A stretch of DNA of 16,168 nt, taken from CAYSNP01 sp050945855. Lineage in GTDB: Bacteria > Bacillota > Clostridia > Christensenellales > DTU072. Below, piece by piece: positions 13,395 through 16,168 of the stretch. A program made the translations under genes and the position numbers. The stretch's first letter is position 1, and each line of letters opens with the position of its first letter. The stretch is taken from NCBI GenBank assembly GCA_050945855.1, contig JBMNTS010000025.1, positions 1-16,168 of the forward strand, written 5' to 3'. The notes beneath the pieces are model-generated. The model was not told where the DNA came from and ran no database searches. It worked only from the letters and a program-made list of their open reading frames with translations.

Positions 13395-14050
13395 TAGAGA
13401 TAAACGGGCTAATTAAAAAGTACGGAGAAAAAACAGTTCTCGATATCGGCAATCTGAAATTGGAGCGCGGAGCGTCATACGCGCTGGTTGGCGCAAACGG
13501 CAGCGGCAAAACCACGCTTATAAGGATTCTGGCAGGCGCGCTGGAGTATGATAAAGGCGAAATTTCCTTTGACAAAGACGCTTGCGCCGTTTTTATGCCG
13601 CAAAAGAATTTCGCCTTCGATATCAGCGTGCTGGGCAATCTTACCTTAGTTAAAAAAGACAAGAACCAAGCTCTGGACATTTTGAAAAGTCTGGAGCTTG
13701 CTCGCCTTGCCAAAAGGCGGGGTAGCAAATTGTCCGGAGGGGAAACCCAACGGCTGGCTTTGGCGCGTTTATTAATGATGCCTTTTAATATAATGCTGCT
13801 TGACGAGCCTACCTTCGCTATGGACATCAACAGCGCGCTGATAGCGGAAAAGGTCATAGAGCAAAAAGCGAAAAGAAAGGATTCCACGCTTGTTTTTTCC
13901 ACACACTCCATGCAGCAGGCGGCACGGCTTGCGGACGAGATAATATTTTTGCATCAGGGCAAAGTATGCGAAAGAGGGGAGGCGCGCGCATTTTTAAGCA
14001 GTCCCCAAACGCAGGAAGCTCAGCGTTTTCTGCAATATTTCAGCGGATAG
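13391..14050 (+). CDS. tupC: Tungstate ABC transporter ATP-binding protein TupC
   Basis: A 219-residue ABC ATPase that drives tungstate import through TupB. Motifs: Walker A GANGSGKT (34-41), Q-loop Q71 in MPQKN, signature LSGGETQRLALARLL (114-128), Walker B NIMLLDEPT (133-141) and H-loop His172 in STHSMQQA. All catalytic residues are present. Start ATG 13391 overlaps the tupB stop (ATGA); an earlier in-frame start at 13358 is inside tupB and unsupported. No strong terminator is seen after it in 14051-14102. Confidence 0.93.
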   Translation: MIEINGLIKKYGEKTVLDIGNLKLERGASYALVGANGSGKTTLIRILAGALEYDKGEISFDKDACAVFMPQKNFAFDISVLGNLTLVKKDKNQALDILKSLELARLAKRRGSKLSGGETQRLALARLLMMPFNIMLLDEPTFAMDINSALIAEKVIEQKAKRKDSTLVFSTHSMQQAARLADEIIFLHQGKVCERGEARAFLSSPQTQEAQRFLQYFSG

Positions 14051-14102
14051 GCGGCAGTTTTTCCTAAATAACGGTTTATTGAATTATAATACATTTTTGA
14101 TG

Positions 14103-14131
14103 TTGACATAGTCGTGTCGATAATGTATAAT
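14103..14131 (+). promoter_or_regulatory. Perfect consensus promoter of the 14171 gene
   Basis: TTGACA (14103-14108), 17 bases, TATAAT (14126-14131), with TG just before the -10 box. This is full identity to the vegetative consensus. It rules out in-frame starts at 14114 and 14123, which lie within the promoter. Confidence 0.88.
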
Positions 14132-14170
14132 TTTGTTATCACTGCTAAAGAAAGGAAAAACGTTTTTAAG

Positions 14171-15286
14171 ATGAAAGCACTAAGAATCATTGTAATCATT
14201 CTGCTGATAGGCGCTATGGGAACCCTTATATTTTTCGGCTCCCAGGGCGGAGAGGGCGCAGCTCCGGTTGGTGCCCTTAAATTTGTCAATTCCTATCCCG
14301 AATTCGGCGCGGATAAGGTTACCTTTGCGCCGGGGGATACGCATTCCTGGCCGGGGGCTATACCCGGAGGGATTGACGCGGGCGCAAGCGACATCGAAAA
14401 AGCTATCTATTTGTTCTTGCTGGCAAGTTACAACGAAAGGGATATTCCGTGTTACGCATATTATCTTGACGCCGGCGGCAACGTGCAAGATGACGAATAT
14501 GGCATAAGCGGCGAATTGTTTGTTCAATCGTACAGAATAGTCAACAATACACTGATAGACGGCAAGGAAGTAATTTACCACAGAGGGATTAATTACGCCA
14601 ATAAATTATTCTTTAAGACCTTTAATCTTACTGCTGCCGCTGCCGCGCTTTTAAGCAAGGCTGATCACAGTTTATATGTGGGTGACAAAAAATATACGGT
14701 ATTGTCCGCCAGTAAGGATATGAGCGTCATAGACGCGACAGACCCCATGCATCCCGTAATAGGAGTAAAATGGCAGCCTGCCTCTCTTAAAATAAGTGAT
14801 TATGACGGCAAGGTTTCGGATTGGGAAGACATTGATACCACCGGTATGACAGAAGAGGAAATTGAATTTGTCCACAGATATGAATGGCGTTCATATATCA
14901 ATTTCCTTGCTCCCAACATAGTTGAAAGCGCCACGGTAGAGGAAAAAAGTTTTAACGGCAATAACTATTGGGAATGCAAAATCGTAGTAAATATCCCCGT
15001 AGCCAACGCCGACCAAAAAACTATTGACGGTTTGTCCAAGAGCGCGGGCTTTGACAATATGAATTTCAATCAGTACGATCTTACCTTTGAGGTTTGGGAT
15101 ATAGGCGTATTCAAATACATCAACACAGTGGAAAGCTGGAACGGAAGCCTGCCTATTCAATTGGTATCATCTTTGAGGCTCCCCACCAGTTCAACGGCGC
15201 CCTGCTATTACAGCTATGCCGCCGAAGATTGCGACCCGTCCGGATTTTTCTCCGATTTCAATCTCACCGTGGAGCAATTTCAATAA
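14171..15286 (+). CDS. Membrane-anchored protein of unknown function
   Basis: I do not recognise this 371-residue protein. An N-terminal helix (about 5-22, LRIIVIILLIGAMGTLIFF) with basic residues before it gives a signal anchor or uncleaved signal, putting the rest outside the cell. The remainder is soluble-looking, aromatic and acidic, with beta-rich stretches; there is no CxxC, no lipobox, no repeat and no known catalytic motif. A possible divide lies near 205-215, between an alpha/beta-looking half and a beta-looking half ending FSDFNLTVEQFQ. ATG 14171 is required by the promoter position. The only ribosome site, AAAGGA (14151-14156), is 14 bases away, unusually far. It is a single-gene unit, with its own strong promoter and a strong terminator after it. 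Confidence 0.75.
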   Translation: MKALRIIVIILLIGAMGTLIFFGSQGGEGAAPVGALKFVNSYPEFGADKVTFAPGDTHSWPGAIPGGIDAGASDIEKAIYLFLLASYNERDIPCYAYYLDAGGNVQDDEYGISGELFVQSYRIVNNTLIDGKEVIYHRGINYANKLFFKTFNLTAAAAALLSKADHSLYVGDKKYTVLSASKDMSVIDATDPMHPVIGVKWQPASLKISDYDGKVSDWEDIDTTGMTEEEIEFVHRYEWRSYINFLAPNIVESATVEEKSFNGNNYWECKIVVNIPVANADQKTIDGLSKSAGFDNMNFNQYDLTFEVWDIGVFKYINTVESWNGSLPIQLVSSLRLPTSSTAPCYYSYAAEDCDPSGFFSDFNLTVEQFQ

Positions 15287-15305
15287 AACGGCAAGATAAG
15301 CTAGG

Positions 15306-15337
15306 AAAAGGTGTTCGTGACCGGACACCTTTTTTTT
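15306..15337 (+). terminator. Rho-independent terminator after the 14171 gene
   Basis: GGTGTTCG (15310-15317) pairs with CGGACACC (15322-15329; one G-U) around loop TGAC. Four A (15306-15309) precede and eight T (15330-15337) follow, so the stem can extend by A-T pairs. Confidence 0.93.
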
Positions 15338-15350
15338 ATTGCGAATTTTC

Positions 15351-15379
15351 TTGAAAAATATGGATAGAAAGAATATAAT
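15351..15379 (+). promoter_or_regulatory. Promoter of the HtrA-like protease gene
   Basis: TTGAAA (15351-15356), 17 bases, TATAAT (15374-15379). Transcription would start near 15386, so the ribosome site AGGAGGTGA (15388-15396) is almost at the 5' end and the leader is only about 14 bases. Confidence 0.8.
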
Positions 15380-15399
15380 GTCTTTACAGGAGGTGAGCT

Positions 15400-16168
15400 A
15401 TGCCATACTATGATTTCAGGGATGACAGAGGATTTTACCAGGAAAATACCCGCACGGCATCCCCGGAGCTTTTCCGTCAGGAATTTAACAGCTTCAAATC
15501 AAACGCAAAAAAGGCTTTGATTATCTTTGTATTGCTCGCTGTACTTATCAACGCTTTGGCCATATATTTATTAAGACAGGATATGATAGCCACTCTTTCC
15601 GATGAAATACGCGAAGAAGTGACCGCTTCCGTCAAGGAAGAGTTGACCGAGGATATCCTCAGGCAATACCGCAGGGAATATTATCTGCCCGACGGCTATA
15701 CGCCTATAGGCTTAATGGTTTCCGAGTTGGCAATAGACAGCATACTCGAGCTGATTTGCGCTTCCAGCGGCGTGACGGGCAGAGCTACCGCTATTGTTAT
15801 TAACGAGCAGGGCTATATTATCACCAACGCGCATGTGATAACGTATGAGCGCCCTGGCATATTGGGCGGAAGGGCGGTATACAGCAGCATTAAAGGCAAT
15901 TTTGCCAATTCCACCACTCAATACACGCTTGAGGTTGTCGATTACGATATCAACAAAGACCTTGCCCTCTTGAAGTTCAAGACCCTTCCTTCCGACCTTA
16001 AACCCATTATCTTTTCGGACAGCGATATGATTAATCTCGGGGAGGAATGCGTGGTGATGGGCAACGCGGAAGGCATGGGCACTTCCGTGACTACCGGCTG
16101 CATTTCCAACACCCCCCGCAATTATGACGGCACCGAGGTTATTCAGACGGACGCGGCAATCAACCCCG
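15400..16168 (+). CDS. HtrA/DegP-like membrane-anchored serine protease, 3' end beyond the window
   Basis: 256 residues are visible and the frame stays open to the edge. An N-terminal cytoplasmic part of about 38 residues is followed by one membrane helix (39-58) and a charged, probably coiled-coil stretch (64-93). The trypsin-like domain begins near 108: ITNAHV (141-146) holds catalytic His145, and NKDLALLKF (185-193) holds Asp187. VVMGNAEGMGTSVTTGCIS (218-236) and VIQTDAAINP (247-256) match the HtrA fold just before the GNSGGP that carries the catalytic Ser, which lies past the window. The His-Asp gap of 42 residues is longer than in DegP, caused by a loop around 150-172. ATG 15400 has AGGAGGTGA at 15388-15396. 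Such proteases degrade damaged proteins outside the membrane; a C-terminal PDZ domain is expected but unseen. Confidence 0.88.
   Translation, partial: MPYYDFRDDRGFYQENTRTASPELFRQEFNSFKSNAKKALIIFVLLAVLINALAIYLLRQDMIATLSDEIREEVTASVKEELTEDILRQYRREYYLPDGYTPIGLMVSELAIDSILELICASSGVTGRATAIVINEQGYIITNAHVITYERPGILGGRAVYSSIKGNFANSTTQYTLEVVDYDINKDLALLKFKTLPSDLKPIIFSDSDMINLGEECVVMGNAEGMGTSVTTGCISNTPRNYDGTEVIQTDAAINP

Noticed and set aside
14114..14170. Earlier starts (GTG 14114 or ATG 14123) for the unknown exported protein
   Set aside because: Both lie inside the consensus promoter and would add a tail before the signal anchor.

Overview
The window looks like chromosomal DNA of an anaerobic, low-to-mid-GC Gram-positive bacterium, most plausibly an uncultured Clostridia-type Firmicute. 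The evidence is strong AGGAGG-type ribosome sites, textbook TTGACA/TATAAT promoters, lipoprotein signal peptides, a rubredoxin-like protein, an HRb-type flavin reductase, a tungstate transporter and a DUF5058-like membrane pair. The taxon is an inference; no rRNA is present. Genes are tightly packed and no stretch over 300 bases lacks a gene. The longest gap, 9776-10029, holds repeats and a possible structured RNA.

Layout. 1-1462: the end of one ABC-2 permease and a complete second one, translationally coupled. 1494-2006: a flavin-reductase-like protein. 2017-3430 (minus): two polytopic membrane proteins of unknown function in one operon with a strong promoter. 3553-4206: a very cysteine-rich protein whose C-terminal half resembles the BclA/TNF-like jelly-roll domain of spore-surface proteins. 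4264-4654: secG with its own promoter and terminator. 4691-9775: a probable five-gene operon, smpB-metA-recF-argS-PHP phosphatase. 9775-9987: structured, repeated non-coding DNA. 10030-11507 (minus): a von Willebrand A lipoprotein and, upstream of it, a 37-residue rubredoxin-like protein, each with its own promoter. 11612-14050: a promoter, a probable molybdenum/tungsten-cofactor riboswitch, and tupABC for tungstate uptake. 14103-15337: a membrane-anchored protein of unknown function with a consensus promoter and a strong terminator. 15351 to the end: an HtrA-type serine protease cut by the window edge before its catalytic serine.

How the genes fit together. The housekeeping block mixes secretion (secG), ribosome rescue (smpB), methionine synthesis (metA), DNA repair (recF) and tRNA charging (argS). 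The tup operon supplies tungstate, and its leader looks able to hide the tupA ribosome site in response to cofactor. Several proteins act at or outside the membrane: the ABC-2 pair, DUF5058 pair, VWA lipoprotein, the 14171 protein and HtrA. The least explained items are the 9775-9913 folded element, the cysteine-rich jelly-roll protein, the DUF5058 pair and the 14171 protein.
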